A DNA stretch of 64,000 nt from positions 99,343,319 through 99,407,318 of the forward strand of contig CP136066.1 in the NCBI GenBank assembly GCA_032622095.1, given 5' to 3'. A program made the position numbers and the translations under genes. Source of the DNA: Siphonodentalium dalli (lineage: Eukaryota > Mollusca > Scaphopoda > Gadilida > Siphonodentaliidae). The notes under the pieces are model-generated. The model was given only the letters and a program-made list of their open reading frames with translations, did not search any database and was not told the origin of the DNA. This document shows positions 1-12,800 of this stretch, in pieces. Every line of letters starts with the position of its first letter. Position 1 is the first letter of the stretch.

Positions 1-2187
1 AAACAGTCTGATATGATAATATATAAGCATGGCAATACACCTGCCCGACATACCGCGTGTAGTAGGAAGTTATTGGTTCAATCGCGTGGACATGAAATAG
101 ATTCAGAGAAAGCTTTAAACAGCTGACCTCATTACATTTTAGTTTCCTGTTGAGCATGTGCCATGTGACGTCACATGCTATGTCAATAATTTGAAGCACT
201 CACTGAATGAATTAGTACAGTCACGATCAGAACTGTCTTCAATAACGACCAACATGAGGAGGGGCATAATTAGCTTTTTTGTCTGTGGGGGACAATACGG
301 TGATGTCCCAAATTGCACTTATTTTTCCCCCTCCACAAGTCGCCATTGTTATAGTGAATCTTTAGTGATGCTCTCATTACAAGTTACAGCATACACAATG
401 AAATGTGCTTAGCACCACATTTAACTTAGGGACGGTCTCACGAAACAGAAATTGAGTAGGCGGAACTATAAAAGCTTCCCAGTTGTTAAAAGACAAAAGG
501 TGTGACCACTGGAAATTTGGAAAATCTCAGACAAATATGACAGCTATTATTATCCATCAATCTAAATTTAGTTAATAATCATCACCATTCCATACATTGT
601 CGCAACTTACAAGTATTCAATCAAGACTTTTACACCGCGTACAAGTGTTCCACACACGGTCATAAGTTACGCTGAGTCAGCACCTTTGATCTCTTTGTCA
701 AAACAACTACCGGTATACATCAAAGGCTGAAATACTTTCGCGACAGTGTATATATTTCTTTGATGTATTTGGCTTTGAAATTATACCGGGATAGGGAGCG
801 CAATGAGAAGAAATAGGTCCATTATGGGAAGAAACGCACAATATACATGTATACATCGGAAATCGGGCCGATGCTTTTTCATTATCGGAACATCACAATA
901 AATTTCTTTTAGCACAAGGATAAAATTGATCACTGGTCACATATTGATCTTAGTATTGAACATGGGCTGAAAGAACTGCATGCTTGTTTGATCGATGAAC
1001 AGAAGAAAACGAACTTACAAATATGATCAGCATGTGTGCATTTATGTAGGAAACACTGACGATATATGAAACGTTACAACAATGATCCCATTAGCCACAC
1101 TACTTGTTGTATTTGTTTCTCTCCATATGACCAATTTCTCCGAGAAGTACATGTAGTTTCATATCAATCAGGTCTGGCAATTCCTAAATATGGCTACAAT
1201 AGCTATATATGTAACTACATTTGACTATCACTTTTTGCAAATTTGGTGATTACTTCGACAAAACCAACAAGATCAACTAAAATTACTTCCGGGTTTATAT
1301 ATATATTGATTTGTTTCACGCATGAAACGCCCATACACATATTCTCAAAATAAGTGTCCCTTTTAACGCGGTCCTCAGCCGTTAGCAATGTGGTTTTAAT
1401 GTCGATAATGCTTGAGTGTATGTTAGGTCGGCGTTGAAATTCAGCGGATAGTGTTGGAGATTAATGCAGACCGCATTGGAAGTTTAACGCACACTGCATT
1501 TACGTTAAACAAGTTGCATTAAGGATCAGCACATACTCATTGAAGATTATGATCGCTGCGCCGAAAAGTATTATATACAGATGATGATTCACGTTAGTCA
1601 ATTTTATATCATTCAATTTTGTTTTATATACGTTCACCGCTGACTAATTTCGTGTCATTTCCCCACTCTCTGACAACAAAAAATCATGTAGCGACTTCAT
1701 TCGTTTCAAATTGGGGATTTTATTGCAACTTTGAAGCTTAAATATTTTAATCGTGTAAGGCTTTTTAAAATATAAACAAGTACCAGTGTACTGTGTATCA
1801 CTCAGAGTAGTTGTGTGGTTGTGTTCCCAAATGTATGGAGTAAAACACAACACAAATTTTTTTTACCATAAATGTCTGCTACAGTACTGTTGGAGGGTAA
1901 ATATGTACATGTTATTGCAAACACAAAGAGGAACACATTTAATAGGCTTAGTAACAGTATATATAATCCAATCGACTAAAATTCCTGTTATTTATCTTGA
2001 TGTGGCTAATATGCACAATGCGTGGCATTTCCTACTATCATACAATGTTGAGAGATACAGTGTTGAGAGATACAGATGTGTGCAAAAATAACTGTGATCA
2101 ACAAGATGAATAATAATTTCCTGTGTTACTGTGTACACGTGGTGAATGACCGGGTCAAAATTGTATGATTTCGTTGATTGTTATAGA
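1..2187. other. No gene seen
   Basis: This is AT-rich sequence with no recognisable coding exon or repeat family. It may be intron or upstream flank of TMX1. The one feature of note is a perfect 16-bp palindrome at 162-177. Confidence 0.6.
162..177. promoter_or_regulatory. Perfect palindrome with CRE core
   Basis: CATGTGACGTCACATG is a perfect 16-bp palindrome that combines a CRE (TGACGTCA) with two flanking E-box-like CATGTG/CACATG halves. It is a possible bZIP or bHLH site. No promoter context is visible. Confidence 0.3.
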
Positions 2188-2369
2188 TACTCTCAGGTGC
2201 CTAATAATCGTGATGGCCTAATAATAGTGATGGATGGTGATTTATGCTGAAAATAATAATAGTGATGGCAATTTCACTCTATGTCTCAATGCCAAATAAT
2301 AGTGATCATTGGAAATATTCTCCAAAAATTAATTATCTTGCTGACACTATTATTAGGCACCTGAGAGTA
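2188..2369. mobile_element. Short MITE with perfect 21-bp terminal inverted repeats
   Basis: Termini begin TACTCTCAGGTGCCTAATAA and end with the exact complement. The 182-bp interior holds repeated 'AATAATAGTGAT' words. It is non-coding; the superfamily is not recognised. Related 'AATAATAGTAC / AATAACAGTAC' words occur near 3200-3300 and 6750-6900, possibly decayed relatives. Confidence 0.7.
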
Positions 2370-3773
2370 ATATTTCAATTTGATCAGCCCATTAGTCAGG
2401 AGAATGAAGTTACAGTAACTTCAGTTCAAAGTACAGACTTTTCATTTCCATATGGAACAATTTTGTCGTGCATTTTCACTTTTAACTCACATCAATTAAA
2501 ATAAGATGCACAATTATTCTGGGACAATCAGGGACAATTGACAATACATTAAAGGTGACAAAAGTCACTTGCACCTGTTTTTTTTACCTTTGTCATTGTA
2601 CATATCAAATTACAACATTTACAACAAAGATTCATGCATGTGTCCGGCTCTGTCTTGAATTCGGATATGTTGATCCCAAGTTCCCAACCAGGGGTTTATT
2701 TACTTTTTTATGGCAATATACGCAACAATACTGTATGGGTATATAACAAAATAAAATGATGCATGGTTTATATATCCATTGAATGCCAAACAAAACAGCC
2801 ACATGATTCATTTATTGGTCAATGTGGATGTGCAATAGACCGGATATGGGCTGATTAAAACTGTGCTAAATTAATCGGTTTTCTGTAAAACACCGCACCA
2901 GCGCACATCTTCCTTGTTAATATGCACGTTTTCCATCACAATTCTGAGAATTTACAACATACAAATATCATTCCTGCGAGCCAAAAATATATTTTCATTG
3001 GGTTTGTAATCTTTATTCAGTTCATCATCTTGGCAATTCATGGAATATAGAAGAAAGATAGTGCATTTTATGTGGACAGCTGGTAGTGATCTCAGTCCCC
3101 ATTTGTGTACATTTATTGCAGTGATACTCATATCGATAACATGCCGATGTGACAGACATGAATCTGATCAATAGAGTTGCCTACATGTATACTCTTGAAG
3201 GCCAAATAACAGTACAGGGTGGAATAACAGCAGGCCTACAGGGTAGGAAATTTTGCCTAACTAAATAACATTACAGGTCCGAATAACAGTGCAGAGTTGA
3301 AATGTTTTGGGATTTTCACTTGTGACATGGCCAGAGTTTACGGGTATGAATTTTACGAACAGTACTGAATTTTACGAACTGTACTATCATCCCTATGAAT
3401 ATAAAAGTGCAGTGTTTTGGTTTATGTATTATTTGTTTCTCCAATCTTGGATCTAGTTTTTACACTCCAATTTGAAGATTGATAAGATTTTTTTCAGATT
3501 TTCTCAGTCAAATATTAATAAACGTACAATCAAATAACGACATTACAGGTATGAAATTTACCAGAAATTAATAAGCATAATTGTTCCCGGTAAGCTAATT
3601 GGCACTTGAGAGTAACAGGAAAATAGTTGGTTTTCATATAAAATGTATTCCTAAACTGGAGTGTAAAAAGAAATTATATTATTTAGCTGAGGTAAATTTC
3701 AGAAGCTGTCAATATTTTGTGCAAAATTTAATCAAATTGCTGTGTTGCATTAGTTACGCATTGTGGCAACGAA

Positions 3774-3896
3774 TGCCGGCTGATACGGACCCTGGCTTTT
3801 ACGGACCTCCGGCTCATACGGACCCTGGCTTATATGGACCCCGGCTTTTACAGACCCTGGCTTTTACGGACCTCCAGCTCATATACGGACCTCAAT
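3774..3896 (+). repeat. 17-bp tandem repeat
   Basis: About seven imperfect copies of a GGCTTTTACGGACCCT-like unit are present. The array reads open in one frame only because of the repeat; there is no sign of a real protein. Confidence 0.75.
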
Positions 3897-3971
3897 TCAA
3901 ACCAAATGAAATTTTTTAAATTAGGTGTATTTTCTTTATTTAAATAAATTAAAATAAAATGAATTAAAATA

Positions 3972-4927
3972 CAGTAAAACCTCCACATACCGGAACCTCT
4001 GCTATCCGGATCCCTCGCCAATCTGAATGAAATGTCCGGTCCCAAATTCACCCACGTGCATTCTCACTAAAAATTACCTCTAAAATCCGGAACCTCCAAA
4101 TTCCGGATATCGGACGCGTATGTCAGTCCATAATTAAGCGAACACTGTGATTATTAGCTCTGAATACCGGACGAGATCGGATGAGATCTCGTATCTGCCG
4201 ATACGAGATCGGCCGAGACGAGCCGAGAGTATAGCGATTACGTACTCCAGTATAAGCGGACCATTTAATTAGCGTTCTTTTGTTCGGCGTATGCTTTGAA
4301 CTGGATTGTAACAACAGGAGTCTGATTAGATATCTACGCTCACAGATTGAGAATTAGAGCACTGACATATTGTTTTTGCAACAGTTATTGCGTCCAGTTA
4401 ATTGGACTCTGTTTTTACCACCATTGTCAAAACAATAAATTGCTATAATTGCCCGATGTTGGCGTATAGTCAGCATAACAGTTTGAATCTTTCACAATGA
4501 CTGAGCCTTCACGAAAACGACATCGAACAGAGTTAACACTAGACCAGAAAGTCAAAGTTATTAAAGATCTCAGCTCAACGCCTAAGCCGACATGCAAAGA
4601 ACTAAGTGTTAAATATGGCATCGGCAAATCAACGATCAGCGACATCGGCAAGAATCGAGACAGTTATTTTCTAAAGTCGGACTAGTTGCATAAATCATGT
4701 TCTATATATGTTTTATATAATTATTTATGTTTGTGTTTTACATGTATTTCATTCTCGTAATTATTCAATAAATTCTCATTAATCAATAATACAATCTTGG
4801 TCATTCTTGGTATTAAACACCGGCAATATATCACCGACGGTGACGCGATTTTCTATAAACCGGACACCTCTCTAAACCGGATGGAAGGGCCGGTCCGAAG
4901 GGTGTTCGGTTTAGAGAGGTTTCACTG
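3972..4927 (+). mobile_element. Pogo/Tigger-type element, deletion derivative 1
   Basis: It is bounded by TA on each side with termini starting CAGTAAAACCTC and ending GAGGTTTCACTG. The interior keeps the transposase 5' end and 3' end but lacks the catalytic middle. Closely related copies lie at 52371-53350 and 28859-29856. Confidence 0.9.
4497..4685 (+). pseudogene. Tigger-like transposase remnant: N-terminal CENP-B-type HTH joined to last residues
   Basis: The 62-residue open frame reads MTEPSRKRHRTELTLDQKVK, then VIKDLSSTPKPTCKELSVKY and GIGKSTISDIGKNRDSYFLKSD. LTLDQKVKVIKDL...KYGIGKSTISDI is the CENP-B N-terminal helix-turn-helix (PF04218) that binds transposon ends. The final DSYFLKSD matches DSFFVKSD, the C-terminus kept in the copy at 52371-53350. 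An in-frame internal deletion has therefore removed the second HTH and the DDE catalytic domain. It could still make a small DNA-binding peptide able to compete with full transposase, but there is no evidence that it is expressed. Confidence 0.85.
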
Positions 4928-5120
4928 TACTGACAAAATGAATATCTTCTTCTGGGTCCGCTTGTAAACAAAGCATATAGCCGTCACTGGATACTAGCTT
5001 TCTGTTGCCTTTCTTAAAACCATTGTCGATCTTAAAAATCTTAAGAAATCTATACACTTATCATAGCGTGTCTGTTTATACAGCGGTGAAAGTATCACAC
5101 GCACGTGTTTATACAAAAGT

Positions 5121-5338
5121 AAAGGGATTATAGGGGTACATAATATCCGGCCATTTATGGGACCATCTCATTTGCGTCAAAATTCATATGTTCTTCGCAT
5201 CGTTCTATAAAGTAGAGCACATGAATGTATTTTGCACTCATCCATGGCTCATATTTATTCATTTGTTGCATACATTCTGTTGGGTATAATATGAGATGGT
5301 CCCATAAATGGCAAAAATTAGTGTTCAGTATCCCTTGG
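5121..5338. mobile_element. Short fold-back MITE, relative of 46186-46558
   Basis: Inverted arms carry CCATTTATGGGACCATCTC and its complement, with outer ends AAAGGGATTATAGG.../...GTATCCCTTGG. The 'CTCATCCATGGCTCATATTTATTCATTTGTTGCA' type core is shared with the longer element at 46186-46558. Confidence 0.7.
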
Positions 5339-5380
5339 GATGGCAGGAATGACTATGTCACCCCTGACAATATATATATA

Positions 5381-5545
5381 TATCTGCCAATTTGGAGATA
5401 TAGAGAAACTAAACTAAAAAAGAAATAGAATATATGTGAAGAAATTTCTGTAGAAATTTGATAATGAAGAAACTTTTCAGAGAAGATGAGGTGCCTAAAT
5501 TGAAGGCAGACCTCGTTCTGCAAATGGCAGGCACACTAAACTCAG
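5381..5545 (+). mobile_element. Right end of two-hairpin MITE family
   Basis: The segment from CTGCCAATTTGGAGATATAG to GCAGGCACACTAAACTCAGA matches the interior and right terminus of the family seen complete at 47079-47512 and partly at 26215-26455. It lacks the hairpin itself. Confidence 0.6.
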
Positions 5546-5971
5546 ACTTGTGTGGCAAGTCTGCAAATAACAGGAAAGCTAAGATAGTTGAATGTTTATT
5601 ATTAAAAATAAGGACCAGATAACATTTTGAAGACCATTGTATTATTGGAAATCAACTATTTTAAACTACATGTACACATACATGTACCCCAAACAGAGTC
5701 TGTGGTGATAAATGGCCAAGTTTCAAGATCATAAACTGATGTCTATATGTGAAATTTGTAGATGTATATGTTGAGCGCTATGCGGATCCTAGTCTCTTCA
5801 GGAGAGATAACATTTCTGGCCAAGGCATTTATTTAGCCCAGGCAAATTCCTGCTAAGAAACTGGACTGACTATATAATGCATATGTACTCAGCGTAGACA
5901 ATCTTCTGATCTGTATTTCACTCTTGTTTCTTCTTGAAATATCTTCAAGCGCCTGTTATATTATTCAGTCT

Positions 5972-6612
5972 CGTACTTAATTGTCCCCCGAAAAATTTAT
6001 TTTCGGGGGACTATTTTAATCAGCTCCGTCCATTCGTACGTCCATGCGTCCGTCCGTCCATCCGTCCGGAGTTATAACTCCAGTAATGATCATCCAATTT
6101 GATTGAAACTTGGTAGGTGTCTCAACCAAGAACACAGGTCCTCTGCAATTCTGGGTTTGATCCGATGTTCTTTTATGGAGTTATTTCCCTTTTTTCAACT
6201 TTTCTTTTACTTAGAAAATGTTTTTGGTTTCCGGATGATAACTCAAGTTTGGACTGTTCAATTGAAAAAAAATTTGTGGATCAGTCATATCAAGATACAG
6301 GTTGAGTTAGAATTTGAGTTTGATCCGATGATGTTTCCCAGAGTTATGGGCCTTTCGACTTTGAAAAACATTTTTTATAATTTTCTGTATGAGGGTACCT
6401 TCATGGTGAAATCAACTCCTCCTACAGTTTTGATTGTAGATATTTGAAACTTCAGAGTATTGTTACCCACATATTGGAGATGTGCAACATGTATATAGAT
6501 GAAGGAATTTTTTTTTTTTTACGGAATTATTAACCCTTTCGACTTAGAACATTTCAACATTGTTTTTAATTTCTTTAACAAAGCGGCATCGACTTGCCAC
6601 GTTGTCGGGGGA
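5972..6612 (+). mobile_element. GTCCCCCGA-terminated dispersed repeat
   Basis: Ends are TGTCCCCCGA and TCGGGGGACA, an inverted pair. Inside are GTCCGTCCGTCC runs, GAAACTTGGTAGG and GTTATGGGCC...TTTCGACTT motifs. The same interior words recur at 6919-7632, 17281-18120 and 34985-35310. The ORFs across it are frame accidents of the repeat. Confidence 0.65.
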
Positions 6613-6918
6613 CACTGTGGTCGGCCGACCTTTTATTGTTATTTGGAAATATAGATATTGTTCCTGGCAACATTTTGATGGTTGATAGTGTCACATATGT
6701 CAAACATAAATTGGCTCAGTGTCAGGAAATATAAATATGATGCCCAAATAGTAAAACATTAATAGTTATCTCGGGACACAAATAATAGAACAGTACCAAA
6801 TAATAGTACTGGGTGGAAAATTTCCCCAAATTGAATAATAGTACTGACACAGATCATAGAACACGGTGGATTTTTTTCCAGATTTTCCCTAGATTATTTG
6901 TCAGATTGACTATTATTA

Positions 6919-7632
6919 TGCCCCCGACTTGAAATCGGCGGGTATATAGTCGACGTATCCGTCCGTCCGTCTGTACAAACATTTTGCATTATTGTTCAGC
7001 AACCACTGGGCAGATTTAGCTGATATTTGGTATGGTGATAGAGTAGCATGGGGGAACAGCTACGTGCATAGCGCGGGTTTCGTCCACCCATTTTCACCAG
7101 AGTTATGACCCTTTTTTTACTTAGAAAATTCAATTTTGTCCGTCCGTACAAACATTTTGCATTATTGTTCAGCAACCGCTGGGCAGATTTAGCTGATATT
7201 TGGTATGGTGATAGAGCAGCATGGGGGAACAGCTACATGCATAGCGCTGGTTTCGTCCACCGATTTTCACCAGAGTTATGGCCATTTTTTTTACTTAGAA
7301 AATTATATTTTTCTCTTGTTTTTGGGGTTTCCAGATGATAGCGTGAGCTTTGGTGGTACGATTGCAAATCCCGTATTTTTGTGGATCAGTTATATGAAAA
7401 TACATGTCAAGTGCGAATTTGGGTATGATCTGATGGTTTTTGCCAGAGTTATGGCCCTTTTTTCAACTTAGAAAATTTGAATTTTTGCTTGTTTTTGGGT
7501 TTCCGGATCGCTTGTTTTTGGGTTTTTAGTCAACATTTCTGTACGAACTTCTTTTGGAATGGTCATATAGACCTCCTCGGATATCCGCAGTTTCGTCCAT
7601 GCTTAATCCGAATTGCTACGGTCGGGGGCAAA
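6919..7632 (+). mobile_element. TGCCCCCGAC-terminated dispersed repeat with internal duplication
   Basis: Inverted ends TGCCCCCGAC and GTCGGGGGCA bound about 714 bp. A block of about 170 bp starting GTCCGTCTGTACAAACATT is tandemly duplicated (from about 6967 and 7138). The interior is related to the 5972-6612 repeat. Confidence 0.65.
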
Positions 7633-8049
7633 TGCCACGTGACAGCGTACCTCTTGTATTATAATTATTATAGTAATCAGTAATGGTCAGCCTGTTATAA
7701 GTAAGCGAAAGACTTTTTGTCACATGTTTGACAGAAAGTTGCGTTTCTAAGGTGATCTGATGGCACATATTCATGCCGCTGAGAAATATTTAATAAACAT
7801 ACAGACCCAAATAAGAATCATACAGGGTGGATGTTTTGCAGAAAAAGCATACATGGATGATTATTTGGGTCCCTGGTGTATTTATTGATGGGATCGATTT
7901 ATCGATTAGGAAAATCGCTAATCATTGTAGCCATACATGTAAGTCTTTAAACAGATTGTTTTGACTAATCAACTGCTATTGGAGCAATCTGATGAAAAAA
8001 TATTTTAACAAGCTGCAATCGGTGCATTTATTCAAATTTCAGAAAATAT

Positions 8050-9637
8050 CAGTGTTGGCGGTGGACCCAAATTTTCTATTGCCAACTGAAATTTTTTTGG
8101 CCAAATTTCAAAATGATTTGCCAAATTTAATTGAATGTAACTAATTGGGGAATTGAAGGAAATTTTAATTTTTGTTAAATATTGTAAAAAACTAAACCAC
8201 AATATTACCACATACACAAGTAAAATGAGCTAGTAAAGCAAGCTAGTATTATTAATATATATCAAAGTAGCAATAAATATCTAAGCGACACCAGGAAATC
8301 ATATTCAGGGTTCGCGCTGCCACTTGCCAAATTTGCCAATGGCAAAAATAATTCACATTTGGCAACAAATATTTTCATTTGGCAAAAGTTTTGGCTAGAC
8401 ACTTTTTAATTCCTCAATAAAGTTGAAAAATATCGGTCAATCAATACCATTCATTTAGGAAACTATTACAATAGAATTATATTAGTGGTGTTTTATATGG
8501 TTTCGGAAAAGTAAAGATGCAGTTAATCTTGTGACATTATTATTGATGGGTGGAGGGATTACCAATATTTAGACTTTTAGTGATGGTGGTGTTTACATAG
8601 CTTATCCTCTTGTGATGTTCCCTTCTGATGAAGCAACTCTTCAACCATTTTATTGTTCGGTAATTGGTTTATTGTTGTATGATAAACCACAATAGAGATG
8701 CAAGTATAATTATTAACTAACTGTCTTCCTATCGATATCAAACATCGTTCCAAAACGCGAGTGTCAAAACATAAAACTCAATCAAGGTTGCAGAAAATGA
8801 TACTATCGGGGATAACATTTGGCAAATTCTAATATAATTTGGCAAAAAGGATTTTCATTTGGCAAATTATTTGGCAAAAGTAAATTTCAGTCCAGCGCGG
8901 ACCCTGATCATATTTAATATTGCTAGACAGTTATCAATCTACTAGTATCTGTCATTAAAGCATACATAGCATATATATTATTTCTTCCTGTATCTTAGTT
9001 GGCAACAAAGCATTTACAAAGGCAAGCCACCAATTAATCCGTCACTCGCCATTTACCTTTGACTGATTAACCTATTGTCCTGTACTCCCTGGTTATAAAA
9101 CAAATACATGGTATACAATGTCTAGTAATATGCATAGAAAGGGGATAAACTTAAAAAAAAAAAATTAATTACCTTTTGCTGTTTTGTTCAAAGTGACATA
9201 ATCTGCATTATAGGCCTATTACAAACACATTACTTATACATGTATACAAGCCTCAATGAAAAATTTGCAGAACAGCTTTTTTCTGACTGTCATACATGTA
9301 TTTTAACCCCGGTTGATTAACTGTTTGATATAGACAGAAAGAAGGTATTACTGTTTTATGAAAACAAAAGAAGATTACATATATGTGTCACTTTCGACAT
9401 ACACCTGCTCTGCTAGGTTGATAGATTTGTTGATTGGGTTTCTCTTTGAATTGTAAGTAAGTCGGCACACATCACTGATAATCCACCTTTTATGATGTTT
9501 TATGACTAGATACTAGTAGTTCACATCACATAATATAAAAAAAAACCCACTGGCCAAAATATTAGCCAAATGATATGTTTTGCCAAATGGAATATGTTTT
9601 GCCAGGGCAAATTCGGCAAAGGGCAGCACGAACCCTG
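8050..9637 (+). mobile_element. hAT-like MITE interrupted by a second hAT copy
   Basis: The left part (CAGTGTTGGCGGTGGACCC) and right part (GGGCAGCACGAACCCTG) match the complete element at 31788-32480, including the shared TAAAGCAAG...ATCAAAGTAGCAATAAAT block. The copy at 8306-8906 sits inside it. No clear 8-bp duplication remains at the outer ends. Confidence 0.65.
8306..8906. mobile_element. hAT-like element with 8-bp target duplication
   Basis: Termini CAGGGTTCGCGCTG and CAGCGCGGACCCTG are inverted. ATCATATT is duplicated at 8298-8305 and 8907-8914. An 8-bp duplication with CAGGG ends is the hAT hallmark. It has no transposase and is built of 'TTTGGCAAA' words. Confidence 0.88.
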
Positions 9638-9699
9638 GTATACATCAACATGTGGTGAAAACTAAACCAGCTCACAACTTTTACTCTTCTTCATTCCAG

Positions 9700-9815
9700 T
9701 ATGGCTCCATGGTGTCCTGCCTGTCAGGTATTCAATAGGACATGGGTAAAAGTTTCAAAGTTTGGAGATACATTCGACATCAACATAGGAATGGTAGATG
9801 TTACAGAGAGTCCAG
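9700..9815 (+). CDS. TMX1: TMX1 exon: thioredoxin active site
   Basis: The exon follows a pyrimidine-rich acceptor (ttcattccag) and ends before gtttgt. The first base completes a codon begun in the missing upstream exon. It reads MAPWCPACQVFNRTWVK, then a block ending DINIGMVDVTESPG, with the redox cysteines in W-C-P-A-C. The exon ends one base into a glycine codon, and the next exon supplies GA. Confidence 0.95.
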
Positions 9816-12800
9816 GTTTGTAGTATACCTGTATTACTCAAATATTTTCAAAATAATTGTCTTCCCCTCTACTTTAAGACCAGACATTTTAACCATTTCA
9901 TGACTGGAGCTGCGATAATAAAACAATCACCTACTATTGAACTGAAATATTTGGTTACACAAAGGTGATTTTTGCCATTTGACTCAATTAACCCTTTCAG
10001 TGCCAGGTCCAATTTTTGTATCAACCCATATTTCCTTGATCATTTTTCAAATTTATTGATTATAATAATGTGATACATTGATGGAAAGAGCTCGTATAAT
10101 CAATAAATTTGAAAAATGATCAAGGAAATATGGGTTGATACAAAAATCAGCTTGGCACTGGAAGGTTTAACAACCATTCCAGAGAAATCACCTCAAGTTT
10201 TGCTATATTCCAAATGATGCACTTGTTTTGACTTGAAAATATAACCCATTCCCAAGTTCGCACGTGATATAAAGTAAAACGAAAGAAGTTTCACTGTTAT
10301 TAAACACATGATCGTTTTAGCTTTAAATTATACAATAATACAGTTAATATGTTTCCCTTGTTGGTAATGGATATTTAAAAGGGATACCTTTATCAACTTT
10401 GTTAGTTTGTTTTCTTTTCAAATTTATTATTTTTCATTGAAAATGCACAAGAAATTTGATTTTTAAAAATCTCCCAGATGATACAGTAATGTCCTAAATA
10501 ATCGACTCCTTAACCACAGCAGAATTATGGGTAACTTTTCAGGATTTGGTCAGAAATATGGCTTGTGCCATTCATCGGAAAGCTCTCACTGAGAGCTTTC
10601 CGATGAATGGCAACAAGCCATATTTCCAACTAAATCCTTAAAAGTTACCCATAATTCTGCTGTGGTTAAGGAGTTGATTATTTAAGGCATTACTGTAGGT
10701 CCAATCTCCCGGAAATGATTTTTTTAGGTTGGCAGGTCTGGTTGAGACTGAATTTAATCCTCTATGCAGTCTTTCTTTCACCCACTAAACTGTATAGGAA
10801 CACATAGACACAAAAATAAAACACACTCAAACTACATTCATTTCTTATATATTATGGGTTAAATAATATTTACACTTCAGCAAAAATAATTATGCGAAAG
10901 AGAAAATCATTTGCGCATCATTTTCATTCATTCACGATCCATCACAAATCATTTGTGCTTCAGCTCTAAAAAAACTCATACATGTACGATGAAAACATCA
11001 CTGTCATTGTCAAGCCAGAAAAAAGTCTGCACCCATAATATATGAGACCAATTCACTTATTTAGTATATTAGGGAACTAAGGGAGAAAGATGGTATTTGG
11101 CATTTTGCGCTTTAGTGCAAATGATAGTGCTTCAGTGCAAATTATTCGTGCTTCAGTGCAAATAATTCGTACTTCAGTTCAAATGATGTACACTGAAGTG
11201 TATGCAAAGTAATAAATGTGAAAGAAGCCTTCGCAGACTATGGATTTTCTAACATGGTTCATGTATGCCAATGACATTAAACCTCCTGCGTCTATGTTGT
11301 GATGGGGCAGTCACTTAATTCCATCTTATTATGTCCCCGACCCCAGTAGGAGGTTGGGGGCATAAAGCCGATGGGCTCAGCCCGTCAAAACATTTGCTTT
11401 TAACTTGGAGTGTTATTATTTATCAGATGGGAAGCAAACACCAAAATTTTTGCTAATTTGTGAACGTTTGCGCGATGTCAGAGAAATCGGCAAACCTTGG
11501 CGATTACCGTACTGCAAATGCGCAAACCCGCGGAATTCAGATTGAATCTCTGCTGGTTCCTACTATTACCCTTGCAGCATAATATAACAGCCATGCATAT
11601 AAGGGGACAAACAGTAATGCTCTAAATAATCGACTCCTTAACCACATCAGAATTATGGGTAACTTTTCAGGATTTAGTCGGAAATATGGCTTGTTGCCAT
11701 TCATTGGAAAGCTTTAACTGTGAGCTTTCCGATGAATGGCACAAGCCATATTTCCGACTAAATCCTGAAAAGTTACCCATAATTCTGCTGTGGTTAAGGA
11801 GTCGATTATTTAGAGGTGGTACTGGCAGGCAGTAAGACTAAATATTAAAATAGACATCCACTGTTGCCATTCAGGATACAGAATCAGAAACCGCTTAGTC
11901 CTTTCTGCATGTGTTTATAATACATAAAACATATTGGAGAAAATGTTGGGCAAGGCTTTTTAAAAGAAAATTTCAGTGATGGAGAAGTGCTCGAGAATAC
12001 CGAATTTCTTATTTATTTCGCTTATTAAGATAAAAGATATTTATCTTAATTTTTTGTCTATCATCCATTGGTGAGGGTATAATAAATATGGCTATCTATT
12101 TTCAGGACTGAGTGGGAGATTCTTTATCACAGCTCTTCCATCTGTTTATCAGTAAGTATGATTTATCGGAGGAACCAACAAATATTTACAGAGATCCTAC
12201 GGGTCATGGAAATCATGGAAATGTTTTTTTTTTGTGGGTAAGTCATGGAAATATGTCTTTTTGGGTAAGTCATGGAAAATTACATGTTCTTCCTGCCTCA
12301 GAAAATGATAATTCCATACAATCTAGAAACATATATTTATCTGATGATATTGGCATTGTAAATTGCGATATGCACAGTCGGCGCTCCAATTCATCGTTGC
12401 AGGTCTTATAATCATAACTTTAAGTGTACCGTATATGCACACTGCTGAAGTATGAAACAACCAACACCGATGCCCGGCAAATACTCATTTAATGACAGGT
12501 GAATATATGTCAACTTTCCATGAAAGTGCCCTTGGTTAACATAACATTTATTTAACACTAGGGATTGCCTGTCAAACCCTGTGACAAACATGACATGCAG
12601 AAACGTTTTGTGAAGAATTATTTTAATCTGATAGTAAACGCTCTTTATTGCTAATTATTAGTACCTCTAAGTCATTTGAGGACAGCGGCACCTATCCCAT
12701 GACATTTCTCGTGTCTTGTTACCTATGTGCATCAATTTTCCCACATATTTTCTGAGTTGATAATAAACACTCGTTATTAGTCATGCAATTTATCAGTCCC

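Noticed and set aside
158-412. 84-codon ORF near the window start
   Set aside because: No domain, no splice or codon evidence; its start lies in a palindrome. Could be chance.
6103-7683. ORFs of 60-114 codons
   Set aside because: They lie in the GTCCGTCC / GTTATGGCC dispersed repeats and change frame between related copies.
1-9699. Search for the first TMX1 exon (signal peptide and ITDxNW block)
   Set aside because: No segment with a signal peptide, the expected tryptophans and a donor in the right phase was found; probably left of the window.
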